A program made the position numbers and the translations under genes. A DNA stretch of 64,000 bases from JACCWP01 sp963801045 (lineage in GTDB: Bacteria > Actinomycetota > Actinomycetes > Propionibacteriales > Nocardioidaceae), in the NCBI GenBank assembly GCA_963801045.1, contig CAWDDC010000004.1, forward strand, positions 310,001 through 374,000, given 5' to 3'. Below the pieces are notes generated by a model that was not told the origin of the DNA, searched no databases, and was given only the letters and a program-made list of their open reading frames with translations. This document shows, piece by piece, positions 17,006 to 26,288 of this stretch; positions within the stretch are counted from its first letter, which is position 1; the number at the start of each line of letters is the position of its first letter.

Positions 17006-17398
17006 ATGGCGAAGATCGACACCGCAGACCTGCTCGACGCGTTCAAGGAGATGACGCTGCTCGAGCTGAGTGAGTTCGTGAAGGAGTTCGAGGAGACCTT
17101 CGGCGTCACCGCCGCCGCGCCTGTCGCGGTCGCCGCCGCGCCGGGTGCCGCCGGTGGCGGCGCCCCCGCCGAGGCCGAGGAGGAGAAGGACGAGTTCGAC
17201 GTCGTCCTCGAGGCCGCCGGAGACAAGAAGATCCAGGTCATCAAGGAGGTCCGCGGGCTCACCAGCCTCGGCCTCAAGGAGGCCAAGGAGCTGGTCGAGG
17301 CCGCTCCGAAGCCGATCCTGGAGCGGGTCAACAAGGAAGCCGCGGACAAGGCCAAGGAGGCGCTCGAGGGCGCCGGCGCCACCGTCTCGGTCGCCTGA
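17006..17398 (+). CDS. rplL: 50S ribosomal protein L7/L12
   Basis: A 130-residue L12, the usual size. It has the N-terminal dimerisation helices (LLDAFKEMTLLELSEFVKEFEETF), an Ala/Gly/Pro hinge near residues 36-55, and the factor-binding C-domain EFDVVLEAAGDKKIQVIKEV with GLKEAKELVEAAPK. The ATG at 17006 follows GGAAGGACC. It is the last gene of the L10 operon, and a strong hairpin follows at 17433. Confidence 0.97.
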   Translation: MAKIDTADLLDAFKEMTLLELSEFVKEFEETFGVTAAAPVAVAAAPGAAGGGAPAEAEEEKDEFDVVLEAAGDKKIQVIKEVRGLTSLGLKEAKELVEAAPKPILERVNKEAADKAKEALEGAGATVSVA

Positions 17399-17432
17399 CC
17401 TCACGCCGGACCGCACGCGGCCCGGCACGCGT

Positions 17433-17470
17433 CGACGGGCAGTCACCCCGGTGGGGGTGGCTGCCCGTCG
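17433..17470 (+). terminator. Terminator of the rplJ-rplL operon
   Basis: CGACGGGCAG (17433-17442) pairs with CTGCCCGTCG (17461-17470). An inner CACCCC/GGGGTG pairing makes a near-continuous stem of about 16 bp. It separates ribosomal protein transcription from the mce operon. Confidence 0.8.
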
Positions 17471-17501
17471 GCATGTCCGGAGGTGCCCGATCCGGACCGA
17501 T

Positions 17502-17542
17502 TTGGCACGTAACCCTCCTTCGCGCGGCTCGTTACGCACGAG
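17502..17542 (+). promoter_or_regulatory. Candidate mce promoter/operator region
   Basis: TTGGCA (17502-17507) could be a -35 box, but no clear -10 lies 16-19 nt downstream. CGTAAC (17508-17513) and GTTACG (17531-17536) form an inverted repeat, and CTCGTTACGCACGAG (17528-17542) is a 15-bp palindrome with 5-bp arms. These could bind a repressor of the mce operon; no regulator gene is nearby. Confidence 0.3.
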
Positions 17543-17614
17543 TACGAGTCCGCCGACAGGGGAGCCGGCGGGTGTGGTCGCTGCGCGGTACGTGCCGAGA
17601 GGAGGGTGGCGGCG

Positions 17615-18574
17615 GTGGGTGTCGAGATCCGGGTCGAGAACCTCACCAAGAGCTTCGGCAAGCAGCTGATCTGGGGCGACGTCAGCCTCACGCTGCCACC
17701 GGGTGAGATCTGCGTGCTGCTCGGGCCCTCCGGCACCGGCAAGTCGGTGTTCCTCAAGACGATCATCGGGCTGCTCAAGCCCGACAGCGGCCACGTGCGC
17801 ATCGAGGGCACCGACATCGCGACCTGCAGCGAGCGGGACCTGTACGAGGTCCGCAAGCTGTTCGGCGTGCTGTTCCAGGACGGCGCGATGTTCGGCTCGA
17901 TGAACCTGTACGACAACGTCGCCTTCCCGCTGCGCGAGCACACCCGCAAGTCCGAGTCCGAGATCCGCAGCATCGTCATGGACAAGATGGACATGGTCGG
18001 GCTGGTCGGTGACGAGCTGAAGCTGCCGGGCGCGATCTCCGGCGGCATGCGCAAGCGGGCCGGCCTGGCCCGCGCGCTGGTGCTCGACCCCGAGGTCGTG
18101 CTGTTCGACGAGCCCGACTCCGGGCTCGACCCGGTGCGCTCGGCGTACCTCAACCAGCTGATCGTCGACCTGAACGCCCAGATCGAGGCGACGTTCCTGA
18201 TCGTCACCCACGACGTCAACACCGCGCGCACCGTGCCGGACAACATCGGGCTGCTCTACCACCGGCACCTGGCGATGTTCGGGCCGCGCGAGATGCTGCT
18301 GTCGAGCGAGGAGCCGGTCGTGCGGCAGTTCCTCAACGCGCAGCGGATCGGCCCCATCGGCATGAGCGAGGAGAAGGACGCCGACGAGCTCGCGGCCGAG
18401 GGCGAGCAGCAGCTGCCGCCGCTGCCGCCGATCCCGCTGCAGCTGGAGACCTCCGACGGCCGGCCCCGCCCGACCCAGCCCGAGCCCGGAGCCTGGTGCC
18501 GCGACAACGGCGTGCCGCCGCCGCACGGCTCGTTCGCGGGCCAGCACGCGGGTGTCGAGGGATCCCCGCGGTGA
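17615..18574 (+). CDS. mkl: Mce transporter ATPase (MlaF/Mkl family)
   Basis: A 319-residue ABC ATPase. Walker A is LLGPSGTGKSVFLK, the Q loop is LFGVLFQDGAMFGSMN, the signature is ISGGMRKRAGLARAL, Walker B is VVLFDEPDSGLDPVR, and the switch His lies in IVTHDVNTA. ISGGMRKR and DSGLDPV are typical of lipid-importer ATPases. A Pro-rich tail of about 60 residues follows the ATPase core. The GTG at 17615 is chosen over 17606 because GGAGGG is then about 9 nt away. It starts the mce operon and overlaps yrbEA. It would power lipid or sterol uptake by the YrbE-Mce complex. Confidence 0.93.
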   Translation: MGVEIRVENLTKSFGKQLIWGDVSLTLPPGEICVLLGPSGTGKSVFLKTIIGLLKPDSGHVRIEGTDIATCSERDLYEVRKLFGVLFQDGAMFGSMNLYDNVAFPLREHTRKSESEIRSIVMDKMDMVGLVGDELKLPGAISGGMRKRAGLARALVLDPEVVLFDEPDSGLDPVRSAYLNQLIVDLNAQIEATFLIVTHDVNTARTVPDNIGLLYHRHLAMFGPREMLLSSEEPVVRQFLNAQRIGPIGMSEEKDADELAAEGEQQLPPLPPIPLQLETSDGRPRPTQPEPGAWCRDNGVPPPHGSFAGQHAGVEGSPR

Positions 18575-19346
18575 GCATGCTGTCGGTGATCCGGCCGATC
18601 GGGACCGCGGGCAACCTGTTCGCCTTCGGCCTCGACGTCGGACGCGGGCTGTTCCGGCGGCCGTTCCAGGTGCGGGAGTTCCTGCAGCAGGCGTGGTTCA
18701 TCGCATCGGTGACGATCATCCCGACCGCTTTGGTCGCCATCCCCTTCGGTGCGGTCATCGCGCTGCAGGTGGGCGGGCTGATCAAGCAGTTCGGCGCCCA
18801 GTCGTTCACCGGGTCGGCGGCGGTGCTCGCGGTCGTACGCGAGGCCGGGCCGATCGCCACCGCCCTGCTGATCGCCGGGGCCGCGGCTCGGCGATCGCTG
18901 CCGACCTCGGCGCGCGCAAGATCCGCGAGGAGCTGGACGCGATGATGGTGCTGGGCATCGACCCGATCCAGCGCCTCGTGGTGCCCCGGGTGCTCGCCTG
19001 CATGCTGGTGGCGGTCTTCCTCAACGGCCTGGTCAGCGTCGTCGGCGTGGCCGGCGGCTACGTGTTCAACGTGGTGCTGCAGGACGGCACACCGGGCGCC
19101 TACCTGGCGTCGTTCACGGCGCTCGCCCAGCTGCCGGACCTGTGGCAGGGCATGCTCAAGGCGCTGGTCTTCGGGGCCATCGCCGCCGTCGTCGCGTCGT
19201 ACAAGGGCATGAACGCCGGCGGCGGCCCCAAGGGCGTGGGCGACGCCGTCAACGAGTCGGTGGTCATCACCTTCCTGCTGCTGTTCATCGTCAACTTCGT
19301 CATGAGCGCGATCTACTTCCAGCTCGTGCCGCCCAAGGGCGGTTGA
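18571..19346 (+). CDS. yrbEA: MlaE/YrbE permease, first copy (frame break near 18,885)
   Basis: About 257 residues and five to six membrane spans. The GTG at 18571 overlaps the ATPase stop. Signatures are REFLQQAWFIASVTIIPTAL, IPFGAVIALQVGGLIKQFG and, after the break, AIAADLGARKIREELDAMMVLGIDP, the cytoplasmic coupling segment of MlaE permeases. A CG dinucleotide too many in GCCGCGGCTC near 18882 shifts the frame; dropping it gives AGAGSAIAADLG. The protein forms half of the importer channel with the second permease. Confidence 0.9.
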
Positions 19347-19348
19347 CG

Positions 19349-20188
19349 ATGGCTGGGACGACCTCGGCAGCCCGCGCGCTCTACCGCCGGCCGCTGGACG
19401 CCCTCGACCAGATGGGCTCCCAGCTGGAGTTCTACGTCAAGGCGATCGCCTGGACGCCGCGCACGCTCACCCGCTACCGCCGGGAGATCCTGCGACTGCT
19501 GGCCGAGGTGACGCTCGGGTCGGGCGCGCTGGCGGTGATCGGCGGCACCGTCGGCGTCATCACCGCGCTGGCGTTCTTCACCGGCACCGAGGTGGGGCTG
19601 CAGGGCTACGCCGCGCTGAACCAGATCGGCACCGCCGCGTTCTCCGGCTTCGTCTCGGCCTACTTCAACACCCGCGAGATCTCGCCGCTGATCGCCGGCA
19701 TCGCCCTCGCGGCGACCGTCGGCTGCGGCTTCACCGCGCAGCTCGGCGCGATGCGGATCAGCGAGGAGGTGGACGCCCTCGAGGTGATGGCGATCCCGTC
19801 GCTGCCGTTCCTGGTCACCACGCGCATCATCGCCGGCCTGATCGCGATCGTGCCGCTGTACGTCATCGGGCTGCTGTCGTCCTACTTCGCGACCCGGCTG
19901 ACGGTGACGACGTTCTTCGGCCAGAGCCAGGGCACCTACGACCACTACTTCACCCTGTTCCTGCCACCGGGTGACGTGTTGTGGTCGTTCGGCAAGGTGC
20001 TGATCTTCGCCGTGCTGGTGATCCTCATCCACTGCTACTACGGCTACTACGCGAGCGGCGGGCCGGCGGGGGTGGGGGTGGCGGTGGGCCGTGCGGTGCG
20101 GACCTCCATCGTCGCGATCAACGTCGTCGACCTGTTCCTGTCGATGGCGATCTGGGGCGCCACGACCACCGTCCGGCTGGCGGGTTAG
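19349..20188 (+). CDS. yrbEB: MlaE/YrbE permease, second copy
   Basis: A 279-residue membrane protein, intact. It has GSGALAVIGGTVGVITALAFF, GTAAFSGFVSAYFNTREISP, and the MlaE hallmark AATVGCGFTAQLGAMRISEEVDALEVMAIPS, followed by SYFATRLTVTTFFGQSQGTY and a last span. The ATG at 19349 is 2 nt after the first permease gene. The pair forms the transmembrane core of the Mce transporter. Confidence 0.94.
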   Translation: MAGTTSAARALYRRPLDALDQMGSQLEFYVKAIAWTPRTLTRYRREILRLLAEVTLGSGALAVIGGTVGVITALAFFTGTEVGLQGYAALNQIGTAAFSGFVSAYFNTREISPLIAGIALAATVGCGFTAQLGAMRISEEVDALEVMAIPSLPFLVTTRIIAGLIAIVPLYVIGLLSSYFATRLTVTTFFGQSQGTYDHYFTLFLPPGDVLWSFGKVLIFAVLVILIHCYYGYYASGGPAGVGVAVGRAVRTSIVAINVVDLFLSMAIWGATTTVRLAG

Positions 20189-20190
20189 CG

Positions 20191-21562
20191 GTGGCCACGT
20201 CCGCGCGCGCTATCGGAGCCGCCACCCGCCGCCGGGTGGCCGGGGTGCTGCTGCTCGCGATGATCGTCGCGTTCGCCGGGCTCACCTACGCGTTCTTCTC
20301 CAAGACGTTCACCGACACCGTGCCGGTCACGGTGCAGACCTCCCGGGTCGGCCTGCAGCTGCCCACGGCGGCCGACGTCAAGGTCCGCGGGCTGATCGTG
20401 GGCGAGGTGAGCGGGGTCGCGGCCGACGGCGACGGCGCCGAGGTGTCCCTCGCGCTCGACCCCGACCTGGTCGACGACATCCCGACCGACGTCACCGCGC
20501 TGATCGTGCCCAAGACCCTGTTCGGCGAGAAGTACGTCTCGCTCGAGGTGCCCGACGGCACCGTGGTGGGCTCCGCGCTGGACCCCGACCAGGCGCTGCA
20601 GGCGGGCGACGTCATCGGCCGCGCCGACGTGCCGATCGAGGTCGAGCAGGTGCTGGCCGACGTCTACCCGCTGCTGACCGCCGTACGCCCCACCCAGCTC
20701 TCGTACACGCTGAACGCGATGGCCACCGCCCTCAGCGGGCGCGGGGACCGCATCGGCGACAACCTGGTGCGGCTCGACTCCTACCTCACCCGGCTCAACC
20801 CGCAGGTGCCGCAGCTGGTGCGCGACCTCGACAAGCTGGGCCACGTCAGCGACGTCTACGCCGACGTGCATGCCGCAGCTCGGCCGGCTGCTGCGCAACG
20901 GGGTGACCACGGGCCAGACCGTGCTGGCCAAGGAGCAGGACATCAGCGACCTGCTCACCGACGTGACCGGGTTCGCCGACACCACCCGCGGCTTCCTCGA
21001 CGACACCGGTGACGACATCGTCCGGCTCGGCGAGGTGTCGACGCCCGTCACCGCCCTGCTGGCGCAGTACTCGCCGGAGTTCCCCTGCCTGACCGAGGGA
21101 CTGGTCAACTGGATCCCGCGGATGAGCGAGGCCTACCGCGACCACACCCTGCACATCAACCTCGAGCTGCTCCCCAACCAGCCGACCGGCTACACCGCGG
21201 CCGACGACCCGGAGTACGGCGCGTCCATCGGCCCCGCCTGTCACGACCTGCCGTTGCCGCCGCACAGCCAGGACGACCCCGCGCCGGCGATCCCCCAGGA
21301 GGTCGTCCGCGACAGCGGCATGACCGGCTACCACGGCAAGTACCGGACCGCACCGAGCGACCGCCGAGCGCGCCGACGAGCGTGGGTCGGCGAACGGCCG
21401 ACCTACCTGCTGTCCGGCCGGTTCGGCGGCACCCGTGCCGAGCGGCAGCTGCTCGCGAGCCTGGCCGGCCCGGTGCTCGGGGTGTCGCCGGACGACGTTC
21501 CCGGTGTCACGAGCATGCTGCTCGGACCGCTCACCCGGGGCACCGAGGTGAGCGTGCGATGA
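20191..21562 (+). CDS. mceA: Mce protein 1 (MceA position; frame break near 20,869)
   Basis: About 456 residues with one membrane anchor (VAGVLLLAMIVAFAGLTYAF) and an MCE/MlaD domain: VPVTVQTSRVGLQLPTAADVKVRG, IVGEVSGVAADGDGAEV, then ALIVPKTLFGEKYVSLEVP. The C-terminal part matches the Mce-specific domain (PEFPCLTEGLVNWIPR). An extra C at about 20869 shifts the frame after SDVYADV, and removal gives MPQLGRLLRNGV. It would be exported and anchored, forming part of a hydrophobic tunnel. It starts 2 nt after yrbEB. Confidence 0.9.
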
Positions 21563-22636
21563 GGCGACTCGACGCGACGACGATCTCGTCGGCGGTCAAG
21601 CTGGCGGTCTTCCTGGTCGTGACCACGGTCGCGACCGCGCTGCTGGCGGTCACCATCGGCAACATCTCGTTCGGCGAGCGCACCACCTACCGCGCGGTGT
21701 TCACCGACGCGACCGGTCTCGACGACCGGCGACGACATCCGGGTCGCGGGCGTCCGGGTCGGCTCGGTCAGCGAGATCGAGGTCGACGACGACGACCTGG
21801 CGCTGGTGACGTTCGAGGCCGACAGCGACGTCGAGCTCACCGACACCACCACCGCGGCGATCCGCTACCGCAACCTGGTGGGCCAGCGCTACATCGCCCT
21901 CGAGCAGGGACAGGGCGGCGGCACGACGCTCGACGCCGACGGCACCATCCCGGTCGCGCGGACCGCGCCGGCGCTCGACCTCACCGTGCTGTTCAACGGC
22001 TTCAAGCCGCTGTTCGAGGCGCTCTCGCCCGACGACGTCAACCAGCTCGCGTACGAGATCATCCGGGTGCTGCAGGGCGAGGGCGGCACCGTGGAGGCGC
22101 TGCTGGACCGCACCGGCTCGCTCACCAACAGCCTCGCCGACCGCGACCAGCTCATCGGCGACGTGATCGACAACCTGGACGCGGTGCTGACCACGCTCAG
22201 CGAGCGCGACGACGAGCTGTCCGACACGATCCTGCGGCTGCAGCAGTTCGTGTCCGGCCTGTCGTCGGACCGGCGGGCGATCCTCGGCTCGCTGAACTCG
22301 ATCTCCGACCTGTCGGTCGAGACCGCCGACCTGGTGTCCGAGGCGCGGCCCGCGCTCACCGAGGACATCCGGCAGCTGCGCGGGCTGGTGGGCGACCTCG
22401 ACCGCAGCCGCGGCGACATCGACACCGCCCTCAAGGTGCTGCCGCTCAAGCTGAAGAAGATCGGCAAGACCGCCACCTACGGCTCCTGGTTCAACTTCTA
22501 CCTGTGCAACTTCGAGGGCCAGATCGAGGTCCCGCCGCAGCTGCAGCAGGTGCTGGCCCAGGCCGGGATCCAGCTGGGCCAGAACGGCGCCATCCCGGTC
22601 GACTACGCGGTGGGCACCGAGAGGTGCTCGCTGTGA
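21559..22636 (+). CDS. mceB: Mce protein 2 (MceB position; frame break near 21,726)
   Basis: A corrected length of 358 residues. The N-terminal anchor is SSAVKLAVFLVVTTVATALLAV and the MCE domain includes YRAVFTDATGLDD, then DIRVAGVRVGSVSEIEV and AIRYRNLVGQRYIALEQ. An extra C in GACGACCGGC at 21726-21727 breaks the frame. A long helical region with ALLDRTGSLTNSLADRDQLI and DDELSDTILRLQQFV follows, typical of the Mce tunnel. The ATG overlaps the mceA stop and the end overlaps mceC. Confidence 0.9.
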
Positions 22637-23613
22637 AGCCGTTCCGCGAGCGCAACCCGGTGGTCATCGGCATCGCCGGGCTGGCGGCGATCGCGCTGCT
22701 GCTGGTGGCGGCGTTCCGGGCCGAGCAGCTGCCGCTGATCGGCGGCGGCGACGTCTACTACGCGGCGTTCGCCGAGGCAGGAGGGCTCGAGCTCGGCGAC
22801 GAGGTGCGGGTCGCCGGCGTCCGCGTCGGACAGGTGGAGGAGATCACCCTCGACGGCGACCAGGTGCTCGTCGGCTTCCGGGTGGACAAGGGCACGTCGT
22901 TCGGCACCGAGTCCGGCGCCTCGATCCGGATCAAGACGCTGCTGGGCTCGATGTTCGTCGCGCTGGAGCCCGACGGGGCGGGTCAGCTGGAGCCGGGCAG
23001 CACGATCCCGGTGTCGCGCACGACCTCGCCGTACGACGTCGTCGAGGCGTTCAGCGGGCTCGCGAACACCACCGAGCGGATCGACACCGACCAGCTGTCC
23101 AAGGCGCTGAACACGATCTCCGACGTGGGGGAGAAGACGCCCGAGGAGGTGCAGAGCTCGCTGGAGGGCCTGTCCCGGCTGTCCCGCGTGGTCGCGGCCC
23201 GCGACGAGCAGCTGAACAGCCTGCTGGTCAGCCTCGAGGACGTGAGCACGGTCGTCGCCGACCGCAACCACGAGCTGATCAAGCTGTTCGACGACGGCGA
23301 GCTGCTGTTCCGCGCGCTCACGGCGCGCCGGCAGGCGGTGCACGACCTGCTGGTGTCCAGCCGGCAGCTGGCCGGCCAGCTGTCCGGGCTGATCGCCGAC
23401 ACCCGGGAGGACCTGACGCCCGCCCTGCGCCACCTCGACACCGTGGTCGACGTGCTGGAGACGAACCAGGACAACCTCGACCAGAGCCTGCGGATGATGG
23501 CGCCGTTCTACCGGGTCTTCGCCAACACCCTCGGCACCGGGCCGTGGTTCGACACCTACATCCAGAACATCCCGCCGGTGCCGGACCTCGTCGGTCAGGG
23601 GGTGGGCAGCTGA
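22633..23613 (+). CDS. mceC: Mce protein 3 (MceC position)
   Basis: A 326-residue protein, intact. The GTG at 22633 overlaps the upstream TGA. It has an N-terminal anchor NPVVIGIAGLAAIALLLVA, an MCE domain YYAAFAEAGGLELGDEVRVA with VGQVEEITLDGDQVLVGF and SMFVALEPDG, then a helical barrel region (LEDVSTVVADRNHELIKLF) and an end near FANTLGTGPWFDTYI. It is the only one of the first four mce genes without a frame break. Confidence 0.93.
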   Translation: MKPFRERNPVVIGIAGLAAIALLLVAAFRAEQLPLIGGGDVYYAAFAEAGGLELGDEVRVAGVRVGQVEEITLDGDQVLVGFRVDKGTSFGTESGASIRIKTLLGSMFVALEPDGAGQLEPGSTIPVSRTTSPYDVVEAFSGLANTTERIDTDQLSKALNTISDVGEKTPEEVQSSLEGLSRLSRVVAARDEQLNSLLVSLEDVSTVVADRNHELIKLFDDGELLFRALTARRQAVHDLLVSSRQLAGQLSGLIADTREDLTPALRHLDTVVDVLETNQDNLDQSLRMMAPFYRVFANTLGTGPWFDTYIQNIPPVPDLVGQGVGS

Positions 23614-24826
23614 TGGCCTCGCACTCGGGCCGCTCGCTCGGCACCCTCGGGCAGCGGTTCGCGGCGCTGCCGCGGCTGCTCGTCGCCGCCGTGGTCGCGA
23701 TGGTCCTCGTCGGCGGTGCGGTGACGTTCTGGCCGGACCCGCCGCGGCGCTCACGTCACCGTCGAGTTCCCCCGCACCGTGTCGCTGTACGTCGGGTCCG
23801 ACGTCCGCATCCTCGGCGTCAAGGTCGGCGAGGTCGAGTCGGTCACGCCGACCGGCACCACCGTGTCGGTGCGAGATGTCGTACGACGCCGAGACCAAGG
23901 TCCCCGACGACGCCAGGGCCGTCATCGTGTCGCCGGCGCTGGTGGGCGACCGGTTCGTGCAGCTGACGCCCGCGTACACCGGGGGACCGGTGCTGGCCGA
24001 CGGCGAGACCCTGGACGCGACCCGCGCCGCCACCCCGGTGGAGCTGGACGAGGTCTACCAGTCCATCGACGACCTGTCGGTCGCGCTCGGCCCGCGCGGC
24101 GCCAACTCGCAGGGCTCGCTGAGCCGGCTGCTCAAGACCTCCGCGGAGAACCTCGACGGCAACGGCGCCCAGCTGCGCCAGACCATCCGCGACCTGGCGC
24201 TGCTGACCGGCACGCTGTCGAACAACAAGGAGGAGCTGTTCGGCAGCCTCCAGCAGGTCGGCCGGTTCGTGCACGCGCTGGCCGAGAACGACTCCGCGGT
24301 GCGCCGGTTCAACAGCAGCCTGTCCGGTGTCTCCACCGTGCTCGAGGGGGAGCGGCACGACCTGGCCGCGGCACTGGACGCGCTCGGCCGGGCGCTCGGC
24401 GACGTCCAGGGCTTCGTGGAGCGCAACGAGGACCTGGTCGCGAGCAACGTCCGCGGCCTCACCGACGTGACCCGGGTGCTGGTGCGGCAGCGGGACGCAC
24501 TCACCGAGGCCCTCGACGTGGCCCCGGACGCGCTGACGAACCTCGGCGTCGCCTACAACGAGGGCACCGGCACCCTCGACCAGCGCACCAACCTGCTGCA
24601 GAACCTGCAGATCGGGGCCGAGGACCCGGCCCTGCTGCTGTGCACGCTGCTGAACGAGAGCGAGCAGGACGACCTCTGCGGAGTGCTCACCGACGTGCTC
24701 GACGACGGCACCCTGCCCGACCTGCCCCCGCTGCCCCGCTCGAAGCCTTTCGGAGCCGACCGGGAGCAGCAGCGCCCGGTCGAGGTCGAGCACGTGGACC
24801 CCTCCCTCGGGGGGCTGGTGCCATGA
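23613..24826 (+). CDS. mceD: Mce protein 4 (MceD position; two frame breaks)
   Basis: A corrected length of 403 residues. The N-terminal anchor is LLVAAVVAMVLVGGAVTF and the MCE domain includes VTVEFPRTVSLYVGSDVRIL, GVKVGEVESV and SPALVGDRFVQLTPAY. Frame breaks lie in the GG at 23746-23747 and near 23872; correcting both gives MSYDAETKVPDDARA. The helical region ALAENDSAVRRFNSSLSGVS and the cysteine-containing end ALLLCTLLNESEQDDLCGVL match Mce proteins. The ATG overlaps the mceC stop, and the gene ends inside the mceE start. Confidence 0.89.
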
Positions 24827-26288
24827 CCGGTCCACGACTGCGACTCCCCGGCTCGCGCGTGCGCGCCGTCGTCGCCTGCGCGGCGCTGGCGACGGTGCTG
24901 TCCGGGTGCGACTTCACGGTCTACGACATGCCGCTGCCGGGTGGCGCTGACATCGGCGAGGACGCGTACGAGGTGACGATCCAGTTCGACGACGTGCTCG
25001 ACCTGGTGCCGCAGAGCTCGGTCAAGGTCGACGACGTGACCGTCGGCCGGGTCACCGACGTGACCCTCGACGGATGGAACGCCGAGGTGACGGTGCTGGT
25101 CAACGGGTCGGTCGAGCTGCCCGACAACGCGGTCGCGTCGCTGCGCCAGACCAGCCTGCTGGGCGAGAAGTTCGTCGAGCTCGCGCCGCCCGAGGGCGAC
25201 GTGGCGGCGTCCGGCCGGCTCGGCGACGGCGACGTGATCCCGCTGAGCCACAGCGGCCGCAACCCGGAGGTCGAGGAGGTGCTGGGAGCGCTGTCGCTGG
25301 TGCTCAACGGCGGCGGCATCGCCCAGCTCAAGACGATCACGGTCGAGCTGAACAACGCCCTCGAGGGCCGCGAGCCCGAGGTGCGCTCGGTGCTGGGCGA
25401 GCTGTCCGGCTTGATGGGCCAGCTCGACGACAACAAGCAGGCGATCATCACCGCGATCGAGAAGGTCGACCGGCTGGCTGTGTCCGTGCGCCGCCAGGAG
25501 GACGCGATCGTGAGCGCGCTCGACACCATGCCGCAGGCGCTCGAGTCGCTGGACGATCAGCGGGCGGCGCTGGTACGGATGCTCGACTCGCTGGACCGCC
25601 TGGGCCGGGTCGGCACCCGGGTGATCGAGGCGTCCAAGGAGGACACCCTCGCCAACCTGCGCAACCTGGTGCCGGTCCTCAGCCAGCTGAACCGGGTCGG
25701 CGAGGACATCCCGCGGGCGCTGGGGCTGGCGCTCAGCTACCCGTTCGTCGACGCGGTCGTCGGCACCACCCCGGTCGAGGCCCGCAACCTGCACACCGGC
25801 GACTACACCAACCTCGAGATCCAGGCCGACCTCAAGCTGGAGACCGTCCTGCAAGGCCTGCCCGAGCTGCCGGACCTGCCCGACGTGCCCGGCGGCCCGG
25901 ACCTGCCGGACCTGCCGGACCTGCCCGGACCTGCCGGGTGCGGGAGGCGGCGGTGCCGGTGGCGCCGGTGGCGTGGCGGTGGTCCGGCGGCGACGGCGGG
26001 GGTGGCGGCCTGCTCGGCGGGGGTGACGGCGGCGGCATCCTCGGGGGCGGCGGCGAGGGCGGGGGCGATGGCGGCGGCATCCTCGGCGGAGGAGGCGGCG
26101 GTGCTGGTGGCGGCAGCGGTAGCGACGACGACGGCTGCACCCTCCCGCTGCTGTGCCGGGCGACACCGTTCGCCGCCACGGCCGACGGGTCGTACGCCCC
26201 GGGCCTGCGGCCGGCGCCGACCGCCGAGGACCTGGGCTACGCGCCCGACGTCACCGCGATGCTGCTCAGGGGGCTGATGGCGCCGTGA
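24823..26288 (+). CDS. mceE: Mce protein 5, lipoprotein (MceE position; frame breaks near 25,930-25,980)
   Basis: A corrected length of about 487 residues. The signal peptide ends in the lipobox LSGC with Cys29 modified, as expected for MceE. The MCE domain has YEVTIQFDDVLDLVPQSSVK, VDDVTVGRVTDV and SLLGEKFVELAPP, followed by a helical region. After LPELPDLPDVPGG there are two net extra bases in a very G-rich stretch. In the restored frame a glycine-rich tail (GGGLLGGGDGGGILGGG) precedes CTLPLLCRATP and the end YAPDVTAMLLRGL. The poly-glycine segment is unusual for the family. Exact break positions are uncertain because of the repeats. Confidence 0.86.

Noticed and set aside
16274..17398. A true L10-L12 fusion gene
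   Set aside because: One 19-nt unit in an 18-bp repeat array accounts for it, rplL keeps its own ribosome binding site and ATG, and neighbouring genes show the same single-base errors.
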